Shown: in pieces, positions 1-8,678 of the stretch
Layout of the letters: every line of letters begins with the position of its first letter
Numbering within the stretch: the stretch's first letter is position 1
Origin: Xanthobacter dioxanivorans
GTDB lineage: Bacteria; Pseudomonadota; Alphaproteobacteria; Rhizobiales; Xanthobacteraceae
DNA: 64,000 bases
Assembly (NCBI RefSeq): GCF_016807805.1
Contig: NZ_CP063362.1
Span: 1,426,001-1,490,000 of the forward strand
Direction: 5' to 3'
Notes under the pieces: generated by a model
Databases searched by the model: none
What the model saw: only the letters and a program-made list of their open reading frames with translations
What the model was told of the DNA's origin: nothing
Program-made: the position numbers and the translations under genes

Positions 1-431
1 GTGTCGTAGAAGGAGGTGGCGCCGGCCGCGCCCGTGGGCAGCAGCCACGGATTGGGGAAGCGCGGCGTGAAGAAGCCGGGCTGGCCCTGCAGGATGGTGC
101 GGGCGGCACTGAGCTGGTTGCGCCACTGACGGAAGATGTCGCCCTCCATGGCGAACGGCACGAGCCGCCGCGAGGTGATGGTCTCCCAGAACTCCCTGAG
201 CCGCGGCACGCGGTCCTGCGGCGCGTTGCCGGCGATGATGGCGCTGTTGATGGCGCCGATGGAGACGCCCGAGATCCAGTTGGGATCGCAGCCCACCTCG
301 GCGAGGGCCTCGTACACGCCCGCCTGGTAGGCGCCGAGCGCACCGCCGCCCTGGAACACCAGGGCGACGCGCTTGTACTCGTTGATGATGTCGCACAGGT
401 CGGCAGGAAGGTGGTTGGCACGCGCGGTCAT
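1..431 (-). CDS. Patatin-like phospholipase, N-terminal part (runs off the window)
   Basis: Reading the minus strand from the ATG at 429-431 gives an open frame of 143 residues that leaves the window at position 1, so the C-terminus is missing. Residues 28-33 carry the glycine-rich oxyanion-hole motif GGGALG, and residues 55-59 the nucleophile elbow GVSIG with Ser57. Together these define the patatin family of Ser-Asp lipid acyl hydrolases. The catalytic Asp lies outside the window. It sits just downstream of acetoacetate decarboxylase on the same strand with 77 bases between them, so the two probably form an operon. In many alphaproteobacteria these two genes neighbour a 3-hydroxybutyrate dehydrogenase, which would suggest a role in storage-lipid or ketone-body metabolism; that link is inference. 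Confidence 0.85.
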   Translation of the reverse strand, partial: MTARANHLPADLCDIINEYKRVALVFQGGGALGAYQAGVYEALAEVGCDPNWISGVSIGAINSAIIAGNAPQDRVPRLREFWETITSRRLVPFAMEGDIFRQWRNQLSAARTILQGQPGFFTPRFPNPWLLPTGAAGATSFYD

Positions 432-508
432 GGTTCTTGCCTCATGCGTTCGGGCGGGGCGGGCGTCGGGGCGGGACGGCGCGGAACGCGCGCCGCCCCG
501 CGCAGGGC

Positions 509-1258
509 TCAGCCCGCGCCGTCCTTCAGGTAATCGAACACGACCTCGCCGAGGCCGAGGGTGAGGTCCGCCTTGACGTGCAAAGCGGAGACGACCTCGA
601 GCACCGGCAGCTGCGAGACATTGCACAAAGCATGCGGGAACAGGCCGAGCGCGCCCGGGCCGGTCCAGCATTCCTTGATGGTCACGTCCTCCAGGAAATA
701 CCGCACCAGCTCGCAGATGCGCGGGGTCGCGTCCACGTCCGGGATGATCTTGAGCAGGAAGCTCGGCGTCAGCAGCGCGGCGAGCACCTTCTCCTTGTCG
801 CACGCCACGTGCTTGTAGCCCATGGTGGCCGAGGCGCACAGCACGCTGCCATAGTGCAGCGAGCCCACCAGCGTGTCGGTCTCCACCTTCAGCTTGGGAG
901 TGGCGTACTTCTTCGGGAAGCCCCAGAGCTCGCGGCCGCCGGCGATGGGGGATTCGTCGTCGAGATACATGGAGTGGACATAGCCGCCCTCCACCCCGTT
1001 GAACCGCACCGGGATCACCTGTCCGGTCTCGGTGTAGTCGCCGAAGCCGGTGGAATCCGGCATGCGGATGAATTCATACTTCACGATGGGCGCCACGATC
1101 TCGAGCGGTTCCGGCACCACCTTCTCCAGCGCCGCAGGATCGGTGCGGTAGGTGATGATCATGTACTCGCGATCGATGAAGCGATACGGCCCCGGCGGAT
1201 AGGACGGATTCACGAGCGGCATCGAGTAGGCGGTGCGGCGGACGTCTGCGATCTTCAT
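509..1258 (-). CDS. adc: Acetoacetate decarboxylase
   Basis: A protein of 249 residues matching the acetoacetate decarboxylase family (acetoacetate to acetone plus CO2) in length and motifs. The signature [12 protein letters not shown] places the Schiff-base lysine pair at Lys116/Lys117, as in the clostridial enzyme where adjacent lysines form and tune the catalytic amine. I chose the ATG at 1258 (MKIADVRR) over an ATG 12 codons upstream because family members begin close to this point and a GAGAG element lies a short distance before it. It is probably co-transcribed with the downstream patatin-like gene. Its likely physiological context is turnover of acetoacetate from poly-hydroxybutyrate or fatty acids, inferred from neighbours and from the CoA-transferase and hydroxybutyryl-CoA dehydrogenase elsewhere in the window. 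Confidence 0.9.
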   Translation of the reverse strand: MKIADVRRTAYSMPLVNPSYPPGPYRFIDREYMIITYRTDPAALEKVVPEPLEIVAPIVKYEFIRMPDSTGFGDYTETGQVIPVRFNGVEGGYVHSMYLDDESPIAGGRELWGFPKKYATPKLKVETDTLVGSLHYGSVLCASATMGYKHVACDKEKVLAALLTPSFLLKIIPDVDATPRICELVRYFLEDVTIKECWTGPGALGLFPHALCNVSQLPVLEVVSALHVKADLTLGLGEVVFDYLKDGAG

Positions 1259-1444
1259 CGGAAGGTCTCTCGTGCGGCTTTGCCCCCTTCGCACGTGCGA
1301 AGGGGCGGCGCCACGTTAGAACGCGCGCATGCGGGTGAAAAGCGCTTCCGCGCCCGCCCGGGCGGGTTCTTCCGCAACGGCAGATCCTGCCGGTCCGCCG
1401 CTCCGCCGCAGCGCCGGGGCCGACCGCAGGCCTGCCCGGCTCCG

Positions 1445-2455
1445 TCAGAAGGCGAGGACACCGCCCTTGCCGCCGAGCGTGCCGAAAGCCACCGCGCCGC
1501 CGACGCCGTGCCAGGCGATGGCGCTCACCGCATCGGCATCGGGGGCGCGCAGCAGGATCTCGGCGGCATCGGTGATGCGCACCATCATCACCATGCCGTC
1601 CTCGTAGCCCACCGCCAGCACCGGATCCTTCGGGTGGGTCGCCACCGCCGTGACGCGGGACGAGGCCGAGGGCGCCAGCATGGTCGGCTCCTTGCCCATG
1701 GGGCCGTCCTTCGCCTGGAACGGCCAGAGGATGGCCTCGCCCGAGCCGGAGGTGGCGAGCCACTTGCCATCGGCCGTGAAGGCGAACGACTTCACCCGCG
1801 AGGGATAGCCGGACATGCGCATGTGCGCGCCGTCCACCACCCGCCAGCCGTGCAGGGCCGGCTCCTGCATGCTGGAGACCAGGAAGCGGCCATCCGGCGA
1901 GAACACGACGCCGAGATGGGAGCCCTTCCAGCCGTAGAGCTCGGGCTTGGCGCCGGCGGCGTTGGGAAACCAGAGCGTCACCCCGCCATAATGGGCGACG
2001 GCGAGCCGCAGCCCCTTCGGCGCGAAGGCAAGGCCGCCCACGGTGGACGGCAGGTCGAGGCTGCGCGCCTCCCCCTTTGGCTGGAGGACATGAGCGGTCT
2101 TGCCGGCGGAATAGGCGACGACCCCGTCCGGCCCCAGCGCCACGCGGTCGATCCAGCGGCCCTTGTGCGCGGCGAGGGGGCGCGTGGTGCCGTCGGCGAG
2201 GGTCTCCATCACCTGGCCGTCGTCGCCGCCGGTGACGAGGCGCCGGCCGTCCGACGCGGCGGCGAGGACCGCGCCGCCATGGACGGCGCCGTCGCGGACC
2301 GCGCCATCGGCGCCCTCGCCCAGTTCCACCCGGTACACCGCCCCCTCCGCCCCCACGAACGCCGCCGTTCGATCGAGGAACGCGACGGAGACGATCCCCG
2401 TGCCGAAGGTGAAGGGCTGGACCTTGCCGGTGAGACTGGACGGGGCGGAAGACAT
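1445..2455 (-). CDS. WD40-repeat protein
   Basis: A protein of about 336 residues built from repeating blocks such as GVVFSPDGRFLVSS, SFAFTADGKWLATSG and AVATHPKDPVLAVGYEDG. These are typical strands of WD40 beta-propeller blades, with roughly seven blades spread over the whole length. No signal peptide or catalytic motif is visible, so it is probably a cytoplasmic scaffold or binding protein. The start is uncertain: ATG at 2455 (MSSAPSS) is preferred, but ATG at 2494 is in frame 13 codons upstream and neither has a convincing ribosome binding site. Gene order gives no clear functional partner. The substrate or binding partner is unknown. Confidence 0.8.
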   Translation of the reverse strand: MSSAPSSLTGKVQPFTFGTGIVSVAFLDRTAAFVGAEGAVYRVELGEGADGAVRDGAVHGGAVLAAASDGRRLVTGGDDGQVMETLADGTTRPLAAHKGRWIDRVALGPDGVVAYSAGKTAHVLQPKGEARSLDLPSTVGGLAFAPKGLRLAVAHYGGVTLWFPNAAGAKPELYGWKGSHLGVVFSPDGRFLVSSMQEPALHGWRVVDGAHMRMSGYPSRVKSFAFTADGKWLATSGSGEAILWPFQAKDGPMGKEPTMLAPSASSRVTAVATHPKDPVLAVGYEDGMVMMVRITDAAEILLRAPDADAVSAIAWHGVGGAVAFGTLGGKGGVLAF

Positions 2456-2558
2456 GACGCGGGCGTTCCCGGTTGCAAAAGACGGGCGCCTCATAAGGCA
2501 TCGAACGGGCCGGCTGGCAAGGCCGCGCGCGGGCGCGGGGCGGTCCGCCCCGGCCGCG

Positions 2559-3731
2559 TCAGTCCACCTTCACCGGCAGGAAGGCGAAGGGCGCGGCCGG
2601 CTCGAAGCGGGCCGCGGCGTTGCCGGCATAGACCTTGCCGCCGGTGAGGGTGAGCTTCTTCACCGGCGCGCCGGGCTTCAGGTCGAGATCTGACAGCGGC
2701 ACCCAGAAGGTGTTGGGGCTGGTGGCGGAATCGAAGAAGTAGGTGCGGTTCTTCTGGTCGCTCACCGTGCGCCAGATGGTGGAGGCGATGTTGGGCGAGC
2801 CGGGCTCGATGAAGCCCAGCGGCACGCTCACCGCGCGCATGACGCTGGCGACGGAGCCCACCGCCTGGTTGTCGTAGGTCTGGTCGGGCACGGCAGTGAT
2901 GATGGCCGGCTCCGCCTTGGCGGGCAGGGCCTTGATGAGGAAGCTGACGCGGGCGAAGCGGTCCGCTGCCCGGAAGGTGCCGGGCAGGAACACCGTGCCG
3001 CCGATCTGCTCCCAGTAGGAATTGAGGGCAAGCTGCTGGTCGTAGGACGGCGAATTGGTCATCACCTGGTATTGGCGGCCGTGGTGGATCACCAGCTTGC
3101 CGCCCAGATACTCGAAGATGGCGCTGTCGCCGGACGCATCGGAAATGGCGAGGTGGAGCTGGGCCGCCCGCCCGTTCGGCAGCACCGCCGTCACCACCAC
3201 GAACGGCTCCTTCGAGAGCGCCTCCACCGCCTCGCTCACGCTGGCGAAGTTGTCGAGCACGTATTGCGCCCACAGGCTCATGGAGAGCGCCGGGCGGCCT
3301 TCCGGCTTGGGATATTCGGATTCTGCCAGGTAGAGCAGGTTGGCGACGAGGCCCTTCTCGTTCATGCCGTCGGCGGTGCCCACGTCGTAACCCGAGGCGA
3401 TCAGGCTGCCGTATCGGGAAACCCATTTCGGCGTGTTGGCCCCGGCCGCGCCGGTGCGCGCGATCCCGGCGGGGAAGACCCACAAATTGGTGCGCATGTC
3501 CTCCGACCAGTCCATGGAGCGGCCGGTGACCACCACCCCGGCCGAGCCGAGATAGACGGCGCGGGTGCAGGCCTGCGCCAGAGGCGCGCCGACGCCCGCG
3601 AGATAGAGCGCGGTCGCCGCCAGCGCCATCGCGCGGCGCGCTACGCCCGTGACGCGCGGCTTCGGGAGGCGATGCCTCGACATGCCGGGCGCGTTCGGAG
3701 GGACGGGTCGGGAAGAGCGGGATTTCGGCAT
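2559..3731 (-). CDS. Secreted linear amide C-N hydrolase (choloylglycine hydrolase family)
   Basis: A 390-residue protein with an N-terminal export signal (hydrophobic stretch about residues 34-53) ending in AQA, followed directly by Cys55 in CTRAVYLG. In the Ntn-hydrolase family of bile salt/penicillin V acylases the residue exposed by cleavage is this nucleophilic cysteine. The family motifs GRSMDWSEDM and GMNEKGLVANLLYL follow. It should act in the periplasm or outside the cell on an amide bond; the substrate cannot be told from sequence. The start at 3731 has a GGAG ribosome binding site 7 bases upstream. A longer frame continues 90 codons upstream but runs over the divergent thioesterase promoter region and has no such site. 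Confidence 0.88.
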   Translation of the reverse strand: MPKSRSSRPVPPNAPGMSRHRLPKPRVTGVARRAMALAATALYLAGVGAPLAQACTRAVYLGSAGVVVTGRSMDWSEDMRTNLWVFPAGIARTGAAGANTPKWVSRYGSLIASGYDVGTADGMNEKGLVANLLYLAESEYPKPEGRPALSMSLWAQYVLDNFASVSEAVEALSKEPFVVVTAVLPNGRAAQLHLAISDASGDSAIFEYLGGKLVIHHGRQYQVMTNSPSYDQQLALNSYWEQIGGTVFLPGTFRAADRFARVSFLIKALPAKAEPAIITAVPDQTYDNQAVGSVASVMRAVSVPLGFIEPGSPNIASTIWRTVSDQKNRTYFFDSATSPNTFWVPLSDLDLKPGAPVKKLTLTGGKVYAGNAAARFEPAAPFAFLPVKVD

Positions 3732-3796
3732 GAGCGAACTCCGATGCAACGGCCGCTCATCATATCCGGCCGCCCGATGGGCCGGGAAAGGGAGAT

Positions 3797-3830
3797 ACCG
3801 GCTCCGCCCACACAGCAAGGCGGAGCCGGT
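3797..3830. repeat. Perfect 12-bp inverted repeat in a divergent promoter region
   Basis: ACCGGCTCCGCC at 3797-3808 and its exact complement GGCGGAGCCGGT at 3819-3830 flank a 10-base loop. It lies in the 264-base space between the divergent amide hydrolase (starting 3731) and thioesterase (starting 3996) genes. It is not followed by a T-run on the plus strand, so a terminator role is doubtful. It could be an operator or an RNA hairpin in a leader. Confidence 0.6.
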
Positions 3831-3995
3831 CATCCATGCCCTGTCTGCCCCGAAAAGACATGGACGAGCGGAGATAAGCATCCCCTCCCCGGCGATTCTC
3901 TGAGATGGATCAAATTTGGCGGCGCGCCGGGAAAATTTTGCTATTTCCAGTCTGGAACGTCGCCAACGTCGCGCCTCAGGTGCCTGGAGAAATGG

Positions 3996-4394
3996 ATGCA
4001 CGACAAAGAGTCGAACATGCCGGATGGCATTCCGGTCATCCGCACCATCGCCATGCCGGCCGACACCAATCCCAACGGCGACATCTTCGGCGGCTGGCTC
4101 ATGTCGCAGATGGACCTAGCCGCCGGCAACGTGGCGGCGCGGCGCTCCCGCGGGCGGGCGGCCACGGTGGCGGTGGAGGCCATGAGCTTCCTGTCCCCGG
4201 TGGCGGTGGGCGACGAGGTGAGCCTGTTCGGCAAGGTGGTGAAGCTCGGGCGCACCTCCATGCGCATCGAGGTGGAGGCCTGGCGTCGCGCCCGCGCCAG
4301 CGAGGAGACCACCAAGGTGACGGAAGCCGTCTTCACCTTCGTCGCCATCGACGAGGACGGCCGCCCGCGTCCCATCCCCCCGGAAGAGGCCTGA
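3996..4394 (+). CDS. Acyl-CoA thioesterase, YciA type (hotdog fold)
   Basis: A protein of 132 residues that closely follows the E. coli YciA pattern: RTIAMPADTNPNGDIFGGW near the N-terminus, then a second conserved block FLSPVAVGDEV. The N-D-I-F-G-G-W segment holds the catalytic Asp of these hexameric hotdog-fold hydrolases, which release CoA from a broad range of acyl-CoAs in the cytoplasm. The start at 3996 was chosen because GGAG lies 6 bases upstream; an in-frame ATG at 4017 is a weaker alternative. It converges with hrpB, whose stop is only 9 bases away. Confidence 0.92.
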   Translation: MHDKESNMPDGIPVIRTIAMPADTNPNGDIFGGWLMSQMDLAAGNVAARRSRGRAATVAVEAMSFLSPVAVGDEVSLFGKVVKLGRTSMRIEVEAWRRARASEETTKVTEAVFTFVAIDEDGRPRPIPPEEA

Positions 4395-4403
4395 CGGGGG
4401 CGC

Positions 4404-6878
4404 TCAGGTGCCGCGCGGCTTGGCCCGCGTGGTGGGCGGGGCGACGGCCGGGTCTTCCGGCCAGGGGTGCCGGGGATAGCGCCCGCGCATCTCGGTGCGC
4501 ACGTCCCGCCACGAGCCGCGCCAGAATTGCGGCAGGTCCTTCGTCACCTGGATCGGCCGGTGGGCCGGCGACAGCAAGGCGAGCGTCAGCGGCACCCGCC
4601 CGCCGGCAATGGCCGGGTGGGCGGTGAGGCCGAACAATTCCTGCACCCGCACGCTCACCTGCGGCCCGCCTTCCGCCCCATAGTCGATGGGCAGGCGCGA
4701 GCCCGTGGGCGCGGTGAAATGGGTGGGCGCCTCCGCCTCCAGCCGGGCGGCGAGGTCATAGGGAAGGCGCGCGTGGAGCGCGTTCGCCACCTCGGCCGGC
4801 GTGACCTCGGACAAGCTGGTCCGCCCCTCGATAAAAGGAGCGAGCCAGTCGCCGGCGGTGGAAGCCAGCGCGGCATCCGACAGGTCCGGCCACGGCTCCC
4901 CCTCGGCGGCACGCAGGAACTGCACCCGCTCGCGCCATTGCCGCGTGGCCGCGCTCAGCGGCAGGCGATCGAGGCCGAGGCCGGCGATCCCCTCCGCCAG
5001 CACCCGCGCGGTATCCCCGTTGGCCGGCACCGGGCAGGGCGCGGCGGACAGAACCAGCGCCTTCAGCCGGCGCACCGTCCGCCCGCGCACGGCCGCCGCG
5101 TCCAAATCGAAGGCGATCTCGGTGCCGGCGGTGATGCCGGCGGCAAACAGCGTCTCCACCTCGTCCAGGGACAAGGCGGCGGCGAGGCCGATGCGCGCCG
5201 CCTCCGCCCGGCCGCCCACCTCGGCCACGGCGAGGAAGGGCGCGCGGGCCAGCGCCGCCGCCGGGTCCATCACCGCGCCGCGACCGTTGGCAAGCAGAAA
5301 GCGCGTGCCGTCGCCCCGCCCCTTCGCCACCCGGTCGGGAAAGGCCAGGGCCAGCAGCGCGGCCGCCGAGGGCCGCCGGCCCCCCGCCCCGTCCCGCCCG
5401 CCGGCCATCTCGGCCCAGCGGGCGACGAGCCGGCGGGCTTCCTCGGCCCGGCGGGAGCGGTCGCGGCGGAAGCCGTCGAGGCGGTGGACGAGGTCCACGC
5501 CGTCGCCGCCGAGACCGCGCTCGGACAACAGCGCCGCGATCTCCGCCGAAAGGTGCCCCGCGCCGGCGTCGGCGCCCACCGCCACCATGTGGGCGAGGCG
5601 CGGCGGCAGAGGCAGGCGCGCCATGCGGCGGCCGAGGGGGGTGACGGCCCCGTCGGCGTCGAGGGCGTCCAGCAGGCGCAGCAGCGCCTTTGCCTCGGCG
5701 ACGGCGGGGACCGGCGGCGGATCAAGGAACGGCAGAGCCGCCGGGTCGCGCACCCCCACCCGGGCGAGGTCCAGCACCAGCCCGGTCAGGTCGGCGGCGA
5801 GGATCTCGGGCGTGGCGAAGGGCTTGAGGCTCAGGGTCTCGCCCTCGCTCCACAGGCGGTAGCACACCCCCGCCTCGGTGCGGCCGGCGCGGCCCCGGCG
5901 CTGGTCGGCGGCGGCGCGGGAGACGCGCACGGTCTCCAGCCGCGTCAGGCCCACGTCCGGCTCGAAGCGCGGCACGCGGGCAAGGCCGCAATCCACCACC
6001 ACCCGCACGCCCTCGATGGTCAGCGAGGTCTCGGCGATGGAGGTGGAAAGCACCACCTTGCGCCGGCCCGTCGGGGCCGGCAGGACCGCGCGGTCCTGCT
6101 CGGCGGCCTCCAGCGCGCCGTAAAGGGCGACCACGTCGACGGCGGGATCGCGCACCGCCTCGGCGAGAAGATTTTCCGTGCGCCTGATCTCCGCCGCGCC
6201 GGGGAGGAAGGCGAGGACCGACCCGGTCTCCTGCCGCAGCGCGCGCAGGATGGCATCGGCCATCTGCCGGTCGACGGGCATGCGCGGATCCCGGCCGAGA
6301 TAGGCCGTCTCCACCGGGAAGGCGCGGCCCTCGCTCTCGATCACCGGCGCCGGGGCGCCTGTGCCCATCAACGCGGCGACGCGGGCGCCGTCCAGCGTCG
6401 CGGACATGGCCAGGAGCCGCAGGTCCTCGCGCAGCCCGCGCTGGGCGTCGAGAGCCAAAGCGAGGCCGAGGTCGGCATCAAGGCTGCGCTCGTGGAACTC
6501 GTCGAACAGCACGGCGGCGACACCCGAAAGCTCGGGATCGTCCAGCACCATGCGGGTGAAGATGCCCTCGGTGACCACCTCGATGCGGGTGCGGCGCGAG
6601 ACCTCCGAGCCGAGCCGGGTGCGGAAGCCAACCGTTTCGCCGACCCGCTCGCCGAGGCTCTGCGCCATGCGACGGGCGGCAGCGCGGGCGGCGAGGCGGC
6701 GCGGCTCCAGCACCAGGATGCGCCCGCCGGCCTCCCACGGCTCGTTCAGCAGGGCCAGCGGCACCCGCGTGGTCTTGCCCGCGCCCGGCGGCGCCACGAG
6801 CACGGCGCAGGCGGTGGCGCGCAGCGTCGCCTGAAGGTCGCCGAGGACGGCATCGATGGGCAGAGGGGTGTCGAACAT
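4404..6878 (-). CDS. hrpB: ATP-dependent helicase HrpB
   Basis: An 824-residue DEAH/RHA-type helicase, the usual length for HrpB. Visible motifs in order are Walker A APPGAGKTT (residues 29-37), DEFHERS (motif II), MSATLDG (motif III) and QRRGRAGR (motif VI). After these come the helicase-associated segment and the HrpB-specific C-terminus, with family blocks such as PIDYGAEGGPQVSVRVQELFG and QFWRGSWRDVR. The family is thought to remodel RNA or ribonucleoprotein, but the precise role is unsettled. The start at 6878 (MFDTPLPID) fits family starts. The frame stays open much further upstream, but that part would run antisense through rplU and rpmA and is not coding. Confidence 0.93.
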   Translation of the reverse strand: MFDTPLPIDAVLGDLQATLRATACAVLVAPPGAGKTTRVPLALLNEPWEAGGRILVLEPRRLAARAAARRMAQSLGERVGETVGFRTRLGSEVSRRTRIEVVTEGIFTRMVLDDPELSGVAAVLFDEFHERSLDADLGLALALDAQRGLREDLRLLAMSATLDGARVAALMGTGAPAPVIESEGRAFPVETAYLGRDPRMPVDRQMADAILRALRQETGSVLAFLPGAAEIRRTENLLAEAVRDPAVDVVALYGALEAAEQDRAVLPAPTGRRKVVLSTSIAETSLTIEGVRVVVDCGLARVPRFEPDVGLTRLETVRVSRAAADQRRGRAGRTEAGVCYRLWSEGETLSLKPFATPEILAADLTGLVLDLARVGVRDPAALPFLDPPPVPAVAEAKALLRLLDALDADGAVTPLGRRMARLPLPPRLAHMVAVGADAGAGHLSAEIAALLSERGLGGDGVDLVHRLDGFRRDRSRRAEEARRLVARWAEMAGGRDGAGGRRPSAAALLALAFPDRVAKGRGDGTRFLLANGRGAVMDPAAALARAPFLAVAEVGGRAEAARIGLAAALSLDEVETLFAAGITAGTEIAFDLDAAAVRGRTVRRLKALVLSAAPCPVPANGDTARVLAEGIAGLGLDRLPLSAATRQWRERVQFLRAAEGEPWPDLSDAALASTAGDWLAPFIEGRTSLSEVTPAEVANALHARLPYDLAARLEAEAPTHFTAPTGSRLPIDYGAEGGPQVSVRVQELFGLTAHPAIAGGRVPLTLALLSPAHRPIQVTKDLPQFWRGSWRDVRTEMRGRYPRHPWPEDPAVAPPTTRAKPRGT

Positions 6879-6955
6879 GGCCGAGGGCTTTAGAATGGCG
6901 GCGGGCCGGCAGGCAATGCGCCGGTGGCGAGGGCCCGCCGAATGCGGCAGGCGCA

Positions 6956-6985
6956 TTGACTTTTCAGGGCCCCATGGTGTATCGG
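6956..6985 (+). promoter_or_regulatory. Candidate sigma70-type promoter for rplU-rpmA
   Basis: TTGACT at 6956-6961 and TATCGG at 6980-6985 are separated by 18 bases and lie about 95 bases upstream of rplU. They are correctly oriented for the ribosomal protein operon, and their AT content stands out from the surroundings. The -35 box is strong, the -10 box only partial. Confidence 0.55.
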
Positions 6986-7079
6986 ACCCACTTCGCGCGG
7001 GCCCTCGTGCCCGCATTCCCATTCCCGACCGGAAGAAGCCCGCCCTTCGAGGCGCGGCGGAACACGAAAGCGAGACAAG

Positions 7080-7454
7080 ATGTTCGCGGTCATCAAGGCA
7101 AACGGCAAGCAGTATCGCGTTGCCGCGGCTGATGAAATCACCATCGACCACCTCGACGCCGAGGTCGGCTCCATCTTCACCTTCCCGGTGCTGATGCTGG
7201 GCGGCGCCACCGTCGCCATCGGCACGCCCCACGTGGACGGCGCCACCGTCACCGGCGAGATCGTCGAGCAGACCCGCGGCGACAAGGTGATCGCCTTCAA
7301 GAAGCGCCGCCGGCAGAATTCGCGCCGCAAGCGGGGCTTCCGCGCCGACCTCACCGTCGTGCGCATCACCGAGATTTCCGGCCTCGGCGAGAGCGTCAAG
7401 GCTGAACCGAAGACCCAGCGTGCGCCGGCTCCCGCAGCCGCTGCCGACGCCTGA
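7080..7454 (+). CDS. rplU: 50S ribosomal protein L21
   Basis: A 124-residue protein with the universal L21 start MFAVIKANGKQYRV and the basic KKRRRQNSRRKRGFR segment that binds 23S rRNA. It ends in an Ala/Pro-rich tail, which is common in alphaproteobacterial L21. It is followed after 21 bases by rpmA, the conserved L21-L27 pairing. A candidate promoter lies at 6956-6985. Confidence 0.98.
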   Translation: MFAVIKANGKQYRVAAADEITIDHLDAEVGSIFTFPVLMLGGATVAIGTPHVDGATVTGEIVEQTRGDKVIAFKKRRRQNSRRKRGFRADLTVVRITEISGLGESVKAEPKTQRAPAPAAAADA

Positions 7455-7475
7455 TCGAGAACGAGGAGAGCAACA

Positions 7476-7748
7476 ATGGCTCATAAAAAGGCAGGCGGCT
7501 CGTCTCGCAACGGTCGCGATTCCGATGGTCGCCGTCTCGGCGTGAAGCGCTTCGGCGGCCAGGACGTCATCGCCGGCAACATCATCGTGCGCCAGCGCGG
7601 CACCAAGTGGCATCCCGGCACGAATGTGGGCATGGGCAAGGACCATACCCTCTTCGCCCTCGTCGAAGGCAAAGTCGCCTTCCGGACCAAAGCTAACGAC
7701 CGCACCTACGTATCGGTGCTTCCGACCGCCGCCGAGGCGGCTGAATAA
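7476..7748 (+). CDS. rpmA: 50S ribosomal protein L27
   Basis: A 90-residue protein with the L27 signature [16 protein letters not shown] and GVKRFGGQ, and the conserved central block [11 protein letters not shown]. The N-terminal tail reaches the peptidyl-transferase centre of the 50S subunit. An AGGAGAG ribosome binding site lies just upstream. It forms an operon with rplU, and a hairpin terminator at 7833-7865 follows. Confidence 0.98.
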   Translation: MAHKKAGGSSRNGRDSDGRRLGVKRFGGQDVIAGNIIVRQRGTKWHPGTNVGMGKDHTLFALVEGKVAFRTKANDRTYVSVLPTAAEAAE

Positions 7749-7832
7749 ACGGCGAGACCTGAAATGCAGGATCCCGCCGGTCTCGTCGAACCGGTGGGCG
7801 CCTGAGCGGGCCGAACCTCAAGCTCAGACACG

Positions 7833-7865
7833 AACCGGGGAGATGGGACACCTCTCCCCGGTTTT
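7833..7865 (+). terminator. Rho-independent terminator after rplU-rpmA
   Basis: AACCGGGGAGA at 7833-7843 pairs perfectly with TCTCCCCGGTT at 7853-7863 around a 9-base loop, and the T-run continues as TTCGTTT. It lies 85 bases after the rpmA stop and just before the next gene. Confidence 0.85.
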
Positions 7866-7893
7866 CGTTTGTCTGTGCCTCGAGGAGCCCGCC

Positions 7894-8523
7894 ATGACCC
7901 TGTGTGAGACGCCGTCCGGAGCAACCCTGGCGGAGAGCTGTATCCCCGTCCTCGAAACCGACCGGCTCGTGCTCCGCGCGCCGCGCCTCGAGGACGTTGC
8001 CGCTGTCGCGGAGCTCGCCAACAACCGCAAGATCGCGGAGATGACCGCGAACCTGCCCTTTCCCTACAAGCCGTCCGACGCCCACGCCTTCGTCGAGACG
8101 CTGGCGGCGACCCCGCAATCCGCCACCTTCGCCCTGTTCGCCAAGGCCGAGGGCGCCCACGCCTTTGCCGGCATGGTGAGCTTCGGCCGCCGCCCGCCGG
8201 AACCGGCGCCCGAGATCGGCTACTGGATCGGCGAGCCGTTCTGGGGCCGGGGCCTGGCCACCGAGGCGGTGCGCGCCGTCATCGACTACGCCTTCTCCGA
8301 GACCGACCTTTCGCTCCTCGTCGGCTCGGCGCGCGTGGTCAATCCGGGCTCGCGGCGGGTGCTGGAGAAGTGCGGCTTCCAGTGGTCGGGCGTCGGCCTC
8401 ACCCGCGTGAAGGCGCTCGGCGCCTCGGTGCCGGTGGACCGGTTCCAGCTCGACCGGCGCACCTGGGCCTCCATCCGGGCCTGGGGCTCCACCGCGCTAC
8501 CGCGCCACCGCGCGGCCCACTGA
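7894..8523 (+). CDS. GNAT-family N-acetyltransferase (RimJ/RimL-like)
   Basis: A 209-residue protein beginning with the strand-helix pattern [21 protein letters not shown] typical of the RimJ/RimL branch of GNAT enzymes. Near the C-terminus, [20 protein letters not shown] contains the acetyl-CoA pyrophosphate-binding loop (here [10 protein letters not shown]), and [13 protein letters not shown] is the conserved final motif. It should transfer an acetyl group from acetyl-CoA to an amine; the substrate is unknown. The ATG at 7894 is preceded by GAGGAG. The last six codons coincide with the first unit of a short direct repeat (8503-8520). Confidence 0.88.
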   Translation: MTLCETPSGATLAESCIPVLETDRLVLRAPRLEDVAAVAELANNRKIAEMTANLPFPYKPSDAHAFVETLAATPQSATFALFAKAEGAHAFAGMVSFGRRPPEPAPEIGYWIGEPFWGRGLATEAVRAVIDYAFSETDLSLLVGSARVVNPGSRRVLEKCGFQWSGVGLTRVKALGASVPVDRFQLDRRTWASIRAWGSTALPRHRAAH

Positions 8524-8643
8524 GAGGCAACTGCACGCCACCGCGCGGCCCACCGAGGCGCCTGCGCGGCGGCCGGCCTGGCCTTGACGGGAGCTTGCGC
8601 GGCGCTGCCGCGGGGAGACGAAAGCTTGCGCGGCGCTGCCGCG
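8503..8643. repeat. Two pairs of short direct repeats spaced 31-33 bp
   Basis: CGCCACCGCGCGGCCCAC occurs at 8503-8520 and again at 8536-8553 (offset 33). A perfect 21-base repeat that starts AGCTTGCGCGGC occurs at 8592-8612 and 8623-8643 (offset 31). The tract begins inside the 3' end of the acetyltransferase gene and fills most of the space before rppH. It looks like local tandem duplication with decay. Confidence 0.75.
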
Positions 8644-8678
8644 CGGGCCATCACGGAAAAGACACATCACCCGTCCGG

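Noticed and set aside
437..2647. Long plus-strand open frame of over 700 codons
   Set aside because: It is the complement of acetoacetate decarboxylase and the WD40 gene. It has Arg/His/Gly-rich composition without any family motif, typical of antisense frames in high-GC DNA.
6879..7646. Upstream extension of hrpB
   Set aside because: The extra 256 codons lie antisense to rplU and rpmA; HrpB family length and start fit position 6878.
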